A stretch of 64,000 bases of DNA from Dipteris shenzhenensis (lineage: Eukaryota; Polypodiophyta; Polypodiopsida; Gleicheniales): assembly GCA_047967505.1 (NCBI GenBank), contig CM106539.1. One strand, given 5' to 3'. Below are positions 11,470 through 24,561 of this stretch, piece by piece. A model generated the notes under the pieces. The model was not told where the DNA came from, did not search any database, and was given only the letters and a program-made list of their open reading frames with translations. Position 1 is the first letter of the stretch. Each line of letters begins with the position of its first letter. A program made the translations under genes and the position numbers.

Positions 11470-11660
11470 TACCTCGATCGAGGTCTGCTATGCCTAGAGC
11501 CTAGATCATATACCTTGATCAGACCATATATCTCGATCGAGGTATTCAATGCATTACGCATGTATAAACCTCGATCAAGGTATCCCTAGGTGTCCTCGGT
11601 CATATACCTCGATCGAGGTATTGTATGCCTCACGCAGGTCATATACCTCGATCGAGGTAT
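11470..11660. repeat. Array of 14-16 bp palindromes (ACCTCGATCGAGGT)
   Basis: Cores start at 11471, 11512, 11530, 11568, 11606 and 11645. Three are perfect palindromes (11471, 11606, 11645), the one at 11530 and the one at 11568 each have a mismatch, and the one at 11512 is more diverged. The later ones recur every 38-39 bp with similar spacers (TATGCCTCACGCAGGTCA type). They sit about 230-415 bp upstream of the candidate ATG at 11246, on the promoter side of the transposase-like gene. They could be binding sites for a dimeric protein or a hairpin-prone minisatellite. Confidence 0.88.
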
Positions 11661-12092
11661 TCTATGCCTCGCACATCGTCATGTGTATACATCTGGCTGA
11701 TGTGGCACCATGCATGGTCATGATGTGGTAATATAGTCTCTTCCATGACATTGAAAGGTGATGTGGCATGATGAGTTGGCATTCATGAGGTGGTAGATTG
11801 ACATGGCAAATTGAGGTGGAGGGATTGGTGACGTGGCAAGGTTGAGGAGGTATGCCAAGGTGGCATTGTGTGATCACATGGCTCATGATGTAGAATGATG
11901 AGGTGGCACATGTGGCAACACGTGTGGCAATGTAAGGTGACATGGCAAGGAGTGATGTCACATCTGCTTGATGAGATGGCACCACGTGGTCTAACAACAT
12001 GGCATGGTTTTGATGACTCAGCCTTCCGCATGGGCAGCATGCAGACTCCAAAGGCTTGCCACTAGGGTCAGTGATGCTCCTAGCCTACCTCA
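11661..12092. repeat. Degenerate GATGTGGCA-type short repeats
   Basis: The motif TGANGTGGCA and close variants (GATGTGGCA, TGACGTGGCA, TGAGGTGGCA, GACATGGCA) recurs many times at irregular spacing. The overlapping minus-strand frames are by-products of this low-complexity composition. Confidence 0.6.
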
Positions 12093-12136
12093 CCAAGCCT
12101 AATACCAAGCCTACCTTGTCTTGGTATTAGGCTTGG
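12093..12136. repeat. 17-bp perfect inverted repeat with 10-bp loop
   Basis: CCAAGCCTAATACCAAG at 12093-12109 is followed by its exact reverse complement at 12120-12136. It is followed by a T/C-rich run. It could be a hairpin or the terminus of a small inverted-repeat element. No partner element was identified. Confidence 0.85.
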
Positions 12137-12839
12137 GTGGCCCTTTTTCCCCCACAAAAGGGAGATTTCACTGTTGGAGGCCATATCGTACGTTTCCCTT
12201 ACTCAAATTTAACCAAAATTTTTTCCTCTTATTCATCATGCAGAGGACTAAAAATATTGACATTTTTGAAATGTTTGGTCATGTTTGAGAATTACTAGAT
12301 TTATTTTTAATATTCTTTGTTGATCCTCTAAGGAGTAAAAGTAAAAATTAAACTTCAATCTTCCTAAGTCTAACCATTGGATTTGGGATTTGATGATTCA
12401 ACCACACACCCTTATTGTGCCTACTAACCTTCCACCGAATTGGATTTGCTTAATTATTCAAAATACTAAAAAAATGTGGTGTGCTACTAAGTTAAGCTTT
12501 ACATAATGCAAAGAGACCACTTACAAAGTTTCAATAACATTTAATCTAAAATGAGTGAGAAATTTAGAATTTAATATGACACTCTCTGTTCATGACAAAC
12601 GTGTGACCACCCTGGAACCATGCCGTGTGACACAAAGAAATTTTTTGTGTGTGCATCGAATTTTCGATCAAACTATACGATTGTGTGCACAATAGCAAGT
12701 GTGATGTTGTGTCAGAAGACTTCAAAGACTAGATCCATAGGGAAGTAGGTGAGATTTGCATTTTTGTGTGCTAAAAAGCTTGTTTTTCCACCTCCTAAGG
12801 ATTGGGGAGTGAACAAAAAGTGGACACCCTTAGCTTGCT
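12137..12839. other. No gene recognised
   Basis: AT-rich sequence without a long open frame, tRNA or recognisable transposon motif on either strand. Confidence 0.5.
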
Positions 12840-13565
12840 ACTTCCCAGTGGTACCCAAATAGAACCTAAGTAGTACCTAGAAAGTAGTGCTAAGAGTATG
12901 GCAATAGTACCTAAATAGTACTAAATAGTGGTATGACAGTACTTCCTAAATAGTACTAAATATGATAGTGCTTTCCAAATTGTACTAAATAGTACAAAGT
13001 AGCATATAACAATGGTGCTTTGCAACAACTGAGAAGATGATAGTAGTATTTAAATAGTACTAAATGGTAATAAGTAGCATATGAAAATGGTACTTAGTCG
13101 TTGAGAGTATCACAAAAGTACATAAATAGTACTAAATAATATTGAGTAGCATATGATAGTGGTACTCAACATTTGAGAGCATATGACAGTAGAACCTAAA
13201 TAGTACTAAATAGCATTTGATAGTAATTCTTACCATCTTTGAGAATATGATAGCACCAAATGATACAAAATAGCATATGACAAAAGTACCTAAATTGAGT
13301 AGCATATGACAGTGGTACATAGCATCTAAGAGTACGAGAATAGTACCTTGAGAGTACTAAATAGTACTGAGTAGCATATGAAAGTTTTACAAAGCATATA
13401 GGAGTATGACAGTAGTTCCTAAATAGTAGTAAGTAGTACTAAATACCATATGGCAGTGGTCAGTAGAACTATAATAGTGCTAAATAGTACTAAATAAAAC
13501 TAGCATATAACAATCATAATTAGCATCTGAGAGTGGTAGATAGCATATAATAATTGGGTAGTAAA
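12840..13565. repeat. Degenerate tandem repeat (TAGTACTAAATAG / AGCATATGACAGTGGTAC)
   Basis: The phrases CCTAAATAGTACTAAATAG and AGCATATGACAGTGGTAC alternate at roughly 40-60 bp intervals over about 700 bp with heavy substitution. This is an old minisatellite field. It holds no gene. Confidence 0.8.
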
Positions 13566-14100
13566 CAATACTACTAATTAGGGGAATTTTGGACTAAAAA
13601 AGGACCTTATAAGGAGTGGATTAGCAAAATGTATTAAGAACTAATAAGGCCTATAGAGGGTCCCATCACCCCCATATTGGGACAAAAAGGTACATCTCCC
13701 TAGGCCCTTGGTTGTCCCCAAAAGTGCATCTCCCTCTCCCACTCTCAAAAATTTAACTCTCTTTAAAACCTTCAGTTGGTTCGCATTCCCAAAAAGTATC
13801 TTGCGGGTACCCCCCAAAAATTTTTTGAAATTTTTCAAAATGGCCCAAAACTCTTCCAAACCTTCCCCTGAACCATGCCTATGCACCCATATCACTTTCC
13901 AACATCTAAATCCTACTCCTTATCACCGTAATCATCTTCCAATTTCTCATTCATAGTCCTTCTACTATAAGCACTTTTCAACACCCAAATCCAATTTCTT
14001 CTCATCATTTTGTCCCAAACTTGCTTCCATTGATCTTATTCTATCCTTTACCCTTGTAAATCTTTGCTCCATTGAATTTTGTTCCAAGGCCCTATTTCGA
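13566..14100. other. No gene recognised
   Basis: Pyrimidine-rich on the plus strand. Short overlapping frames on both strands (about 13641-13956) show no family motif. Confidence 0.4.
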
Positions 14101-14109
14101 AATCCCTCT

Positions 14110-16480
14110 CATGGCTCCATTGGAAGATCGCACCAACAAGCCGTAAAAGAGCACCTTGCACATCGAAGTTGCACCAGAGCATGCCACGACTCATTAATGC
14201 CATGGCCACAAGATTATTGGCAAAGAAACACTAGATCAACTATGACAACAAGGAGCAAAGCATGTGGAGTGTTGGTGGAATCTATCCAGTGGATCATTTG
14301 ATAGGTGCTCCATTTATGTTTGTAAATGTGATGAGTTTGATTTAATACATAGGAGATGGTCTTCAAGGTATTGTAAATGCATCGGCCATTCCAATGCTGA
14401 AGCACTATTTGCCAAGGTTCACTTGTTGAGATTGGAAGGAGAGACAAAGATACTTAAAAATAACATGCATAATCTCCAAGAACAACTAACCCAAGAACAA
14501 AAAAACGTGCAAAAGAAAGGTCACAAGAGACAATCACAAGATTAATAGATGAGAAGAACAACTTATTGAAAAAGATTTGGTCCATCCAACAAGAGCTTGC
14601 TACATTGACTAGGAGATTAGAAAGAATAAAAAGAACCCCTCTAGGTTACAAGCATAGGATCAAGCCTATGCAACCAATGGAGAGCTTGACATATGGTATT
14701 GGAGCAAGGAAATGCAAGGTGAAAGCTACAAGGTAAGTATGTTTGGACTATTTTGTAATTATGAAGCATTACTTGCAAATGAGTCATTTATATTTCTAAT
14801 GTTATCATGCTTTTTGCAAATTTTTTATGAATGAGGTTATTGGAAGAGATTCATCTGACAAACTTTATGCCATAAAGAGTGTGCTTAAGAAGAAAGAATT
14901 AATTTCTATTGTTAGGGGTCCCCATCAGCGTGCATTGTGACATGCAATATTAGAAGAGGTTACAGTAGAGCTGATTTAGAGAATCTCATGGATCCATCAG
15001 AAGTTGTCCATGCATGTGATGCTACTGGCATTAGTCGACAAGGGCATTTAGCCATATATAATGTCTTTATAAATGCACTTCAAGGTCAAGGTGTAAAGAA
15101 TCCTTTATTGTCGAGACCAGTATATGTTATAAATGCAAGGAAAAAAACAAATTCTGTTGTCCAAGATTTGTTGGGCAGATTTATACGCACCTCAAAAGCA
15201 TGATGTTGGAAGGCACAAACAAGAAAAATGTCTAATAGAGAAAAAATAAAGTAGGACAAACTACCAAAGGGACAAAGCAAGAACCAATTACCTTTGAGTA
15301 CACGAAGCTTAACAATGCCTTTTTGCATGTACGTAGGGTCCAAGCTACAATGGTGGAGTTTTACAACGTGAAAGCACGGGGTAGGTTATAATATATTGTT
15401 TAGAGAGCTGCAATTTTTATTGAAATCTTTTCTAATCATGTAAATCTTATAATCTTTCAGTCTTCGTTATCAAATTGGATGAGTGCGAGGTTGTAAAAGT
15501 CCACAAGTTGTTGGACATACCAAAGATAAGGAACTTAGGGAAGATTTTAGTGTGCGATCCAAAAAATGCATTTGGTGGCTTGCCGCATTTGAACTTTCTA
15601 AAGAGACACACTCATTCTTGAAATGGGTCTTTGACAAGTCTCCAATTCCAAGTGTCATAGATGCCTAGATCAAAGGAGAGTTGCTTTCAAGTTGAAGGGT
15701 TTGGATCATTTAAAGTTGAATGGCACATGGCAAGAGACCTTAAAACATTGAAGTGTATGTTTGGAATGGAATTGAAAGCAAATGCGACATATCCATGTCT
15801 TTATTTTATGTACTCACAACTTTGAGGCAATAACATACGAATACATAGAGGGAAAGAGAAAATAAAAAGAGGAAAAGATTTTGGGAATGCTAAAGATGTA
15901 ATGAATGACATCACAGCTGATGATTCTAACAAACAGATGTATGGGAACAATGGAGTAATGAGTTGCAATTAGGACGTTGCACCCAATAGAGATCAGATCG
16001 ATAAAAATTGGGATCAAATATTAAACATTCCATTAGAAAGAGTGCATTTTTTGTGTGTTGCATGCGGAGATGCGGCTAATTGATAAATTGCTTTACTTGC
16101 ACATTGTATATTCATGGAACATGAGACCGAAGGAGAGAGTGGCATCATGTATAGCAAGGGTCGAAGCTTTACTCTTGAGCATGGGTCTACATGGAGGGAA
16201 TGTAAAGCTAATCAAAGACACACAATTGTCAAAAAAATCAGAAAATCTTTCAAATAAAGTGTCCAAGGGAGGCTCAAAGGCACTAAGATTTTTGTCCAAT
16301 CACGGAAAAAATCTATTTAATTTGCATTGGAACTATTGGAAAGAGTTGTGTGATTACACCACTAATTTGGAAGTTGATCCTCATGTGAGAACCTTGAGAA
16401 TATGTGTTTGGAAAGCATTGGACAATATGGTAAAAAACTTGGGGAAGCCTTCCATAGATGATGATGATGGTGTGTAACTA
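14110..16480 (+). pseudogene. Heavily decayed transposase-like gene
   Basis: Several protein-like blocks follow one another in shifting plus-strand frames: 14264-14545 (basic, coiled-coil end), 14937-15203 (DPSEVVHACDATGISRQGH...), about 15690-15830 (EGFGSFKVEWHMARDLKTLK then ANATYPCLYFM) and 16031-16477 (LHAEMRLIDKLLYL...). The order and the phrases WHMARDLKTLK and LHAEMR resemble transposase-like proteins of large eukaryotic DNA transposons. Many stops and frameshifts, and no visible terminal repeats, show it is dead. I cannot assign a superfamily. Confidence 0.4.
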
Positions 16481-17150
16481 TATAAAGTCATCATGAAAGA
16501 TTTCATTGAAGCCATGGTAGATGGACTGGGAGCTCTGAAAAGATCCAAGTGCTTGTGGACTGTGCCAATGACATGTATCTAAATCTCATATAACTCCACC
16601 TCTCTACCCGAATAACGAGTAGAAGGGACGAAGTCATGGTATGCCTTGCGGGGTGTGGCCATTGGAGGTTTGTGGAAGATGATAAGAGCAGGGAGAGGTT
16701 GTGTCTAGGAGGTGAGCACAATAAAGGCTATGTTCATACCTATGTTCCTTTATATAGTTGACTTTAGACTCTTTAAAGACCCTTAAAAGTCTACTATAAA
16801 TTAGGTAATAAAATAATGGACAATGTAATATATTGGCTTATTTTTTAATAGATCTAGTTTAGATCCACCAGCATGATTAAATAATATAAATCATGAGGAT
16901 AATTTAGCACAACACTTGCTGCCAAAAGAAATCAATTTTTAAAAGATTCATAAAGATAATATGACCTCATTGTAGTGTGGTGTTTTTGTGTGTGAAATTT
17001 GTGCAAAAAGGGGCTTCAAATTGGTGGTATGAGCCTCAAAAAGTTATGTGAAAGGTGGGAGAAGATAAAATAAAAACAATAAAAAGGGAGGCAAAATAGA
17101 CTTAAAATAATTTATTTTTGATTATTTTTGGGCTTTTTTTTTTAAGGTTA
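16481..17150. other. No gene recognised
   Basis: AT-rich spacer. The minus-strand frame at 16503-16721 shows no domain. Confidence 0.4.
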
Positions 17151-17426
17151 ATTTGGCATAGCCATGGTTACATGACTACAGTTTAGTTAAGCAAGTTTAG
17201 TTAAGCACGGGTAACCTAAGCTAAATGTGGTTAGCTTTCCATGTGTTTAGCCAAATTAATTATGGTTAGTTTAGTTACTAGTAAGTAGTAATTAGTAGCT
17301 TAGTCTAGTTTAGGTATGGTTAGGTATAGTTAGTGATCTAGTGAAGTTTCATTAGGGCTACGCTTAGGGTTAGTGTAGTTTAGGTAAGTTAGGGAAGTTT
17401 TTTTTTTTCCCGCGGGGGGGGGGGGG
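17151..17426. repeat. GTTAGTTTAGTTA-like simple repeats and a 13-G run
   Basis: The sequence is dominated by variants of GGTTAGTTTAG with a short T-run, and ends in an uninterrupted G13 at 17414-17426. No coding content was seen. Confidence 0.6.
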
Positions 17427-18360
17427 CTAGTAGCTGGTTGGCCATGGTGGGGGGGGGTAGAGATATGAGGGAAGGTGTTGGCAAGTGGGGTGGAGGTTTG
17501 TGAGCTAGGGGAGGCATTAGGAAAGGGGCATGAGGGACATGTAGGGTTATGGGGTGGCTCAAGGTACTACAAGAGAAGAGTAGCTAAAACCAAGGGGTGT
17601 GGCTACTATGGTTGGGGCCGTTGGGTGTAATGGCTGCTAGGGTTGGGGTCACTGAGTGTAATGGGAAGAGGATGAAATTAAGGGGTGCATAGTTGTGAGA
17701 AAGAGGAATGGTTCAGTGCTGGCATTGGGCTGAGAGGCTAAGAAGCTTGGGTGGCCTTGTTGTGGGGCATGGTTGTGGGTTTGTGAGGGGGGTAAAGCAT
17801 CACTCAACTATTGTAACTCACTGCCAAAGGGGGAAAAACATCTAATAGGGGGTGGTGAGGGGGTAGGTAACATGAGGTAATTAAGGAAGGGATGGGAGGG
17901 GTAGCAGAGGAGGGTATGAAGGGGAAACAAGGAAAGCAAGGCACATTGGGAGTGAGGCAATGGGTAAAGGGTGTGGTGAAGGGGTGAGCATTGTGCCCAC
18001 CAGCCAAGCGATGGGGGGAGCCTGAGTGATTTTTGAGGGAGGGGCATTAAGCAGTGCCTGAGGGGGGGACATTGAAGAAAGGGCGAGAAATTCCCACAAT
18101 TGAAGAGCAAAAAAAAGAAGAAATAGAGAAGGGGGGATATGCGATGGAAAAAATACAAAGAGGGGCAGAGGAAGCAAGGAAAGTAGGTAGGGAGAAATAT
18201 GAAAATTTTGAGAGAGATGCATAAAGGGGAAAAAGTAAGAGAAAAACATCGAAAGAGAGAAAGGAGGAGGTGTCACAAAAGAGAGAGGAGAGTATGAATA
18301 GAAAGCAAAATAAGGATAGAGTGGAGGATAGATTACTCAAAGATAAATCCAACACATAAG
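17427..18360. other. Purine-rich low-complexity tract
   Basis: Plus-strand G/A-rich for about 900 bp. Four overlapping minus-strand frames (17804-18355) are runs of Pro, Ser, Phe and Leu caused by this bias. No gene is called. Confidence 0.6.
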
Positions 18361-20589
18361 AACATTGTATTAGCCACCAACCTTGTCAAGGTAAGGATGC
18401 TGCTCACGCTCAAGTTCCCTCCTCACTACTTTCATCTCCCCATGTCTCCTCCACATGTTTCCTTTCTTGCCCCTCCATTCTATAGTCATGATCTCTATGC
18501 TTCTGATCCACACCCCTGGGGTAGGGTTGGCACCCCCTCCTTCTTAAGCTTGTTAGAGGGAGCTTTGTGCAAATAGATCCCATCAATCATCAAGCAATAG
18601 TAGAGTCCTAGACCCCTTGGGTGGAGCCTTTTGAGGGGATTTAGACTAGGGTGGAGATAAAAAATCCTAAAAAGAGGGATGCAAAGAATCATAGGCTATG
18701 AGCCAAGCTTAAACAGTAGGCGACGGTAGATTGGGCAGCAGTTCCCCCATCTCAAGGGAGAAAATAGATGGATCCCCTTCAATACATATCCACAATCCTA
18801 AGGGTGAGATCTTCTTTGATCTCCTAGTAGACCCACCGGATCAATGGCTTAGAGTACTCAAGCTTCTTTATAATGATAGGCCATAGAAAATCTTAGTGCA
18901 CCTACCCCCTTAATCCCCCTGTCTACCCCCCTCCCCCTAGATCACCTCCCCTCCCCCTCGTCCTACCACAGCCTTGCCTCCACACATTCCTCTTGTTGTA
19001 GTCACCCTCACCACCTTCCCTCCACCCACCTCTTCTCTATCCCTCGTGTTACAGGGAAATCAAAACCATTTCTTATATATTGTGAAATAATAGAGTAAAA
19101 GAGACTTTGGCAATGTAGAACTACAAAGTTGCAGAAGAATTGTATACATTCATAGTAAAGGACAACTCTAAATCAGCGCTATAGATATCTCATGAATGGA
19201 ATTGCAAAATTATGTGATAAGGGAGAAAAACTTATAGACGAGAAGATATTAAGTTATATCTAGATCTATTCAAAAGACGACACATGTTCAAACATACAGC
19301 TGCAGAGCGAGTTCTTGTAGTGTATTCTTGGGACAATTGTCAAAAAGCTGTTGGGGCTGTCTAACTCCCAATAGTTTTTTACTCTATCTTTTCATATCTC
19401 TTGAATATTCAATTTTATAAAATATGGAGTTTAAGCTTGAATTCTATGGGGAATTTCTTTTAAGGTGTTAGGCTTGTGAGGTGTTAGGCCTTTTCATATC
19501 TCAAGCCTTAAATTCTATGGGGACTTTCTTTTGTCTTTTCTCAATACCTCCCCCATTATGCAGGGATAGAGATAAGTGCCACAATTGATTTTGTTTTCCC
19601 TCTCTATTGCATGGAATAAAGCATCAATCTTGATTAGTAACAACACACATTTCAAAAACCATGTCAACTTCATGTTTCATTGAGTATTCTTGAAATTCTT
19701 CATTACATATACTAATTTTTGGTGGTCATAGGGGGACCCAACCTCAGCTGTCATCACAACATCTAAATAATTTTCTCATGTATGATTCTATGTTGAAGGA
19801 AGTTTAAAGACTTTGAAACAACTTCAACTTATATTGACACATCTAGTTTGATAATCGCCTTAGAATGGTTGAGAGTAGGTGCATGAATATTGCCCTTCCA
19901 TATTTTCTAAGGTAATGTTGCAAATTTGTGCAATAGCAATCTAATCTTATTCAACCATTTTTATTTGTGAAGAATTCTAGGTAAATGTGGAAATGAAAGT
20001 CTTGGAATGGATACATCATCTTTGTGGCAAGAATTTGATGTCTAGGCCTAATGCTTACATCTTGTCAAAAGTATCAATGTGGAAATGAAAGTATTGGAAT
20101 GGATGTTTTATTTGTGAACAATTCAATCTGGAAATGAAAGTCTTTGAATGGATATATCATCTTTGTGGCAAGATGTTTTAGTTGTTTAGGCTTGATGCTT
20201 ACTTCTCTACTGAGTCAAAAGTATCAAAACAAAGTGAAGAAATGATTTCCTTTGTAGGTACATGGCTCTCCTAAGACTTTTGCAAGAAGGAGGATGTATG
20301 GCTTTAGTAGTGTCTATTCCGATTGAACCATGAGTTGCACACAAGATGATAGGCTAATAAAATTCATTTCCATAAAGTGGCAGTTGCGTGATAAAATGTA
20401 ATGAGTACCTCGTGTGTTGAAGAAAACCATTAGTTTAGATGTGTAACACTTGACATGCAGAAGTTACAGTCTAGACATCTATTTTTAAATATTTTTTGTT
20501 AAAGTTGATAAATGTGCTCATAAGGATTGAATCGACAAGAGTAACTAATCTGACTAGATTGGTCATCTAATGGACTATAGGCTTTGTTC
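18361..20589. other. No gene recognised; old repeat debris
   Basis: Mixed C-rich (18.4-19.05 kb) and AT-rich sequence. A phrase around GGAAATGAAAGTCTTGGAATGG recurs near 19990, 20080 and 20130, and another (GAATTCTATGGGGA) recurs near 19440 and 19505, so it contains small internal duplications. No open frame shows a family motif. Confidence 0.4.
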
Positions 20590-21060
20590 CCACAAATAGT
20601 TTTAATCTAAAAAATTTAGTTTATGTACCTTTACCCAAGATATCCTTTATTTCAAATGGTCTATCATATTGGAGTTTCATTTTTATTGGTCTGAGACCCA
20701 ATCTAGAATTGTACACCATCACCAATTTTAAAGATATTGAACTTTATGTTTCTATTTACCGAGGCCTGTTTGCATTTTGCAATGATGCCTGAGATTAGAG
20801 AGTTTTAAATTCTATCTTGCTCCAATTCCCAAAGTTTTTCAATTCTTTTTGTTAGAAGAATTTCAAGTGGCAATTTATGTAGTATAGCAACTCTAAGAGT
20901 TAGCAAAATTTATGAGAGTTGGCACAATAAATTCCATTAGCACCACAACTTCGATCCCATAGACTAATCTAAATGGAGTCATATATGTTGAGGGTTTGAA
21001 TGTTGTTCTAACTGCTCAAAGAGTAGAATGCAATTTCTTGTTACAATTGATTATATTTTT
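20590..21060 (-). pseudogene. Ty3/gypsy integrase C-terminal fragment
   Basis: On the minus strand near 20920-20982 the frame reads TPFRLVYGIEVVVLMEF, the hallmark of the end of gypsy integrase cores. It is followed by a RIEKLWELEQDR-like helix and an FKIGDGVQF block that corresponds to the usual FKVGDLVL segment. Scattered stops show it is a relic. The rest of that gypsy element was not found next to it. Confidence 0.75.
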
Positions 21061-21199
21061 TGATATTCTATTCATTAAAATTTAGAATAGCATTTTGATA
21101 TCAGTTCTACAATAATCAAATTTTTTATTCTCCATACTATCTGCTTTTCTCTCTTGCATATGAGATCCTATTATCTGTTGAGCACAGACGTTGTATTGT

Positions 21200-23590
21200 T
21201 TTCTTACATAATATGTTTGCATTTAGTCATATCAAATTGTTTGAGCATCTCATTAATGTTTCCTTTTTATTAAGAAAATTTTCATCTTTTGTAGCATGTT
21301 CAAACACTCCACTCACAATCTTAAATGTGTTATGACTTGTTTCAATTGGAGTGCTACCATGTTTGTATTTTTTCATATCAAACTTGTTGAGGATCTCATG
21401 GATCTATCTTTTTTTATTGAGAAAAGTTCGATCTTTTGCATGTTGATCTCAATACTGAATATGTAGTGCAATTATCCTAGATCTATTATATCAAATTGCC
21501 ACACAACTCTACCTTGACATGATTTATCCTTTTCATGATGTTTTCCTCTATGATTAGATCATACACCTACATAGGGTGCAATAATGGTTAGATTTCTTGA
21601 CTATCTAGTTCCATGATCATTTTCACTTTTGAAAAGTTGTTTTTATTAAAAGTATGCATCAACCTTACTATATTAAGCTCTTGGAGCCTATTTCAAACCA
21701 TGATGTCCTTTCTTCAGATCCAATGTCATATGTCTCTTTCCTCACTTTCTTAAAACATGGTGCCTATTTCATGTAAACATCTTCCTATAGATATCCATTG
21801 AGAAAAGCTAACTTAAATCTGTACTATGGACATGCAAGTGCATGAAATTGGCAGTATCAATCTAATCACCTTCATTATGATTGTTGCTACAGAGTTTCTT
21901 TAAATCTATTTCTTCCTTCGGATGGTAACCTTTTGCAACAAACAAATTTTTTCATATTTGAACTATTTCATATTCAAGTTTCACTTTGTACTCCCATATG
22001 TAACCAACAATATTTTTACCTAAACATGATTCCACAAGTTTTCATGACCTGTGCCTTTGTAGTTGGTTATCTGTTTAAAAAATTGTATTTGCTTAGTATT
22101 TGACAAGAGAAAAAAAAGGCCTTGATGTCTTGAGTTATTGTTTTTGATAGTGCAATACTTCTTCCACCAATTTTCTAGCCCACCTAATTTAAGGCTTTGA
22201 TGTTAATGCAAGGAGAACTTTGTGTTCCTTTTGAGGAGAGCTTGATGTTCCCTCACTTAACCCCAACTTTTTAGGATACATACTTATTTGTTCAATTATA
22301 GCATCAAGATGTAGACATGCTAAAATTTGAGGTCAATCCATTTCATCTATTGGATCATGTCCATGGTGTGCTATCTTTTAACATTTCTACTAAAAATGTC
22401 TTATTGTTGATCATATTTGGGCATCTATCACATCATGTCCATGGCATGCTATCTTGTCATTTCTTTTAAAAATGACATCTCAAATGAAAAAATTCTTATT
22501 GGTTATCGTATTTTCCTTTTGCTCATTGATATGTCCAATGAATATGCATTTCTCACTATTTGCTACTAGAAAGTTTTACTTTTATCTTTGTTGATATGGC
22601 CATATGTTGTTGTATCAAATATGTGGAGATGACTCACCATTTTCTTGAATCCTATTGATGCCTCTTTTGTGGTGTCACCTTTGAGTGCTAACTCGATGAG
22701 CGATTCATGAAATAAACTATGATATTTGGTGTTACTTCTACAAGGAAATCTTGCTTAAATTCTTTGTATGCAACTTGCATTGGGAACTTCAAAAAGTTAC
22801 CCTATTCTACATTTAACAACAACATTCTATTTTGGAGAGTCTATCATAGTACTCTGCTTAAAGGTAGCATTGATTTTGTAGTACTCTACAAACTCATGTG
22901 ACATGTATTATTCTCTACTCCTTAAGCATGTCAACTTTCTCCATGTGAATGAGTATCTACCATTTCTTTGAGAATTTAAATATTTTAAAAGATCTAAAGT
23001 CTTATTCATAAATTATATAAGTACTTGGAAGTAAATATGTATTTGCTAATGATGGTGTATCTCTTGCAATATAAATATGAACTACGTACAATAGACCACA
23101 TGCCTTGCTTCCTCTTTGGATAGGAAATCAGTGCTTCCTTGTGTTGCTTGCCATACATGCATCCTTCATAAAATTCCCACTTATGGATCCAAGTAAGACA
23201 CAATGAAATAGATTTCTTTGATGTCAAAAATTTAGCCCATGATGAGGGATCATGCATACTATTTTGCCGTAGCTAATCCCATGTCCAAGAATTCCATCCT
23301 GATTACATTTGATGCATTTATTATTGTCATTTATATTTTTATTAATGATTCTCAATACAAGTATTATATCCTTGGCTAAGGTCAATACATATATTACTTG
23401 ACACATGTCATGAATGAGGTTGACTATAATATATCACTTGGCATATGTCCCTCTCTAAACCAGCAATGAGTGTGGTATCTTCAATCGGTGATTTGTTAAA
23501 TTTACAATGGCATGACGTTTTTGAACCAATCCATTAAGTCTCATATGGATAGATGCTCCTAAATGTTTGTATTAAATGTCCAAATTATTT
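21200..23590 (-). pseudogene. Degenerate copia pol, copy A
   Basis: Read right to left. Near 23260-23400: a block like the region between protease and integrase (QVIYVLTLAKDIILVLRII). Near 23100-23200: the integrase-proximal CMYGKQHKEA motif. Near 21650-21830: an RT block with LKKGHHGLK and then APRA (normally LKKALYGLKQAPRAWY). Near 21440-21580: a VYDLIIEEN block corresponding to YVDDLI, followed by a DLG-like segment. Stops are frequent. It has a sister copy immediately to the right. Confidence 0.75.
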
Positions 23591-24200
23591 ATGGTCTAAA
23601 TGCCAAAAATTAGCTGACTAAGCTTAAAACATAATAGATATTTGTTATGGATGCTATATTATACAACTTAATTTGCCTATTGCTTGTTAGTATAGTGTGG
23701 CATCTTTAAATTTTTCACTCATAAACTCAAAGGCATTGTGACCTATGTCAATTGGAGTGCTAACATGTTTTCATTTTGTCATAACAAAATTTTTGAGTAT
23801 CTCATTAGTGTATCCTTTTTTATTGAGAAAAGTTCCAAGTTTTGTAGCATCTTTAAACAGTTCACTCATAATCTTAAAGGTATTGTGACTTTTTTCAATT
23901 GTAGTGCTATCGTGTTTACATTTTGTCATATCAAATTGTTTGAGCATCTCATGGATGTACCTTTTTTAATTGAGAATGATTCCATCTTTTGCTTGTTGAT
24001 CTCAATACCAAATATGTAGTGCAATTCTCCTAGATCTGTCATATTAAATTACCACACAGCTTTGCCTTAACATCATCTATCATTTTCATGTTGTTTTCTA
24101 CTATGGCTATCATCCACCCACATAGGGTGCAATAATGGTCAAATTTCTTGAATATGCAGTTTCATGATCATTTTCACTTTTGACAAATTGTTTTGATTAA

Positions 24201-24368
24201 AAGTATGCATCAACCTTACTATATCAAGCTCTTGGAGACTAATTCAAACCATGATGTGCTTTCTTCATATCCAATGCCATATGAAAGCATGAATGAACCT
24301 TACTATATCAAGCTCTTGGAGATTATTTCAAACCATGATGTGCTTTCTTCATATCCAATGCCATATGT
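24201..24368. repeat. 84-bp tandem duplication inside copy B
   Basis: The unit starting AAGTATGCATCAACCTTACT at 24201 repeats at 24285 with a few changes. Copy A has only one unit, so this arose after the A/B split. Confidence 0.85.
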
Positions 24369-24391
24369 TCCTTTTCTCACTTTCTCAAAAC

Positions 24392-24561
24392 ATGGTACCT
24401 ATTTCATGTAAACATCTTCCTATAGATCTCTATTGAGAAAAGCTGACTTAAATCCATACTATGGACATACAAGTGCATGGTACCTATTTCATGTAAACAT
24501 ATTCCTATAGATCTCCATTGAGAAAAGCTGACTTAAATCCATACTGTGGACATACAAGTGC
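24392..24561. repeat. 85-bp tandem duplication inside copy B
   Basis: The unit starting ATGGTACCTATTTCATG at 24392 repeats at 24477. The length is not a multiple of three, consistent with no selection on the frame. Confidence 0.88.

Noticed and set aside
11470-11660. CRISPR-like array (regular short palindromic repeats)
   Set aside because: The repeats are themselves palindromes in a plant nuclear context, with similar spacers and no cas genes. A minisatellite or binding-site array fits better.
17804-18355. Four overlapping minus-strand open frames
   Set aside because: All arise from a long purine-rich tract and encode Pro/Ser/Phe/Leu runs with no domain.
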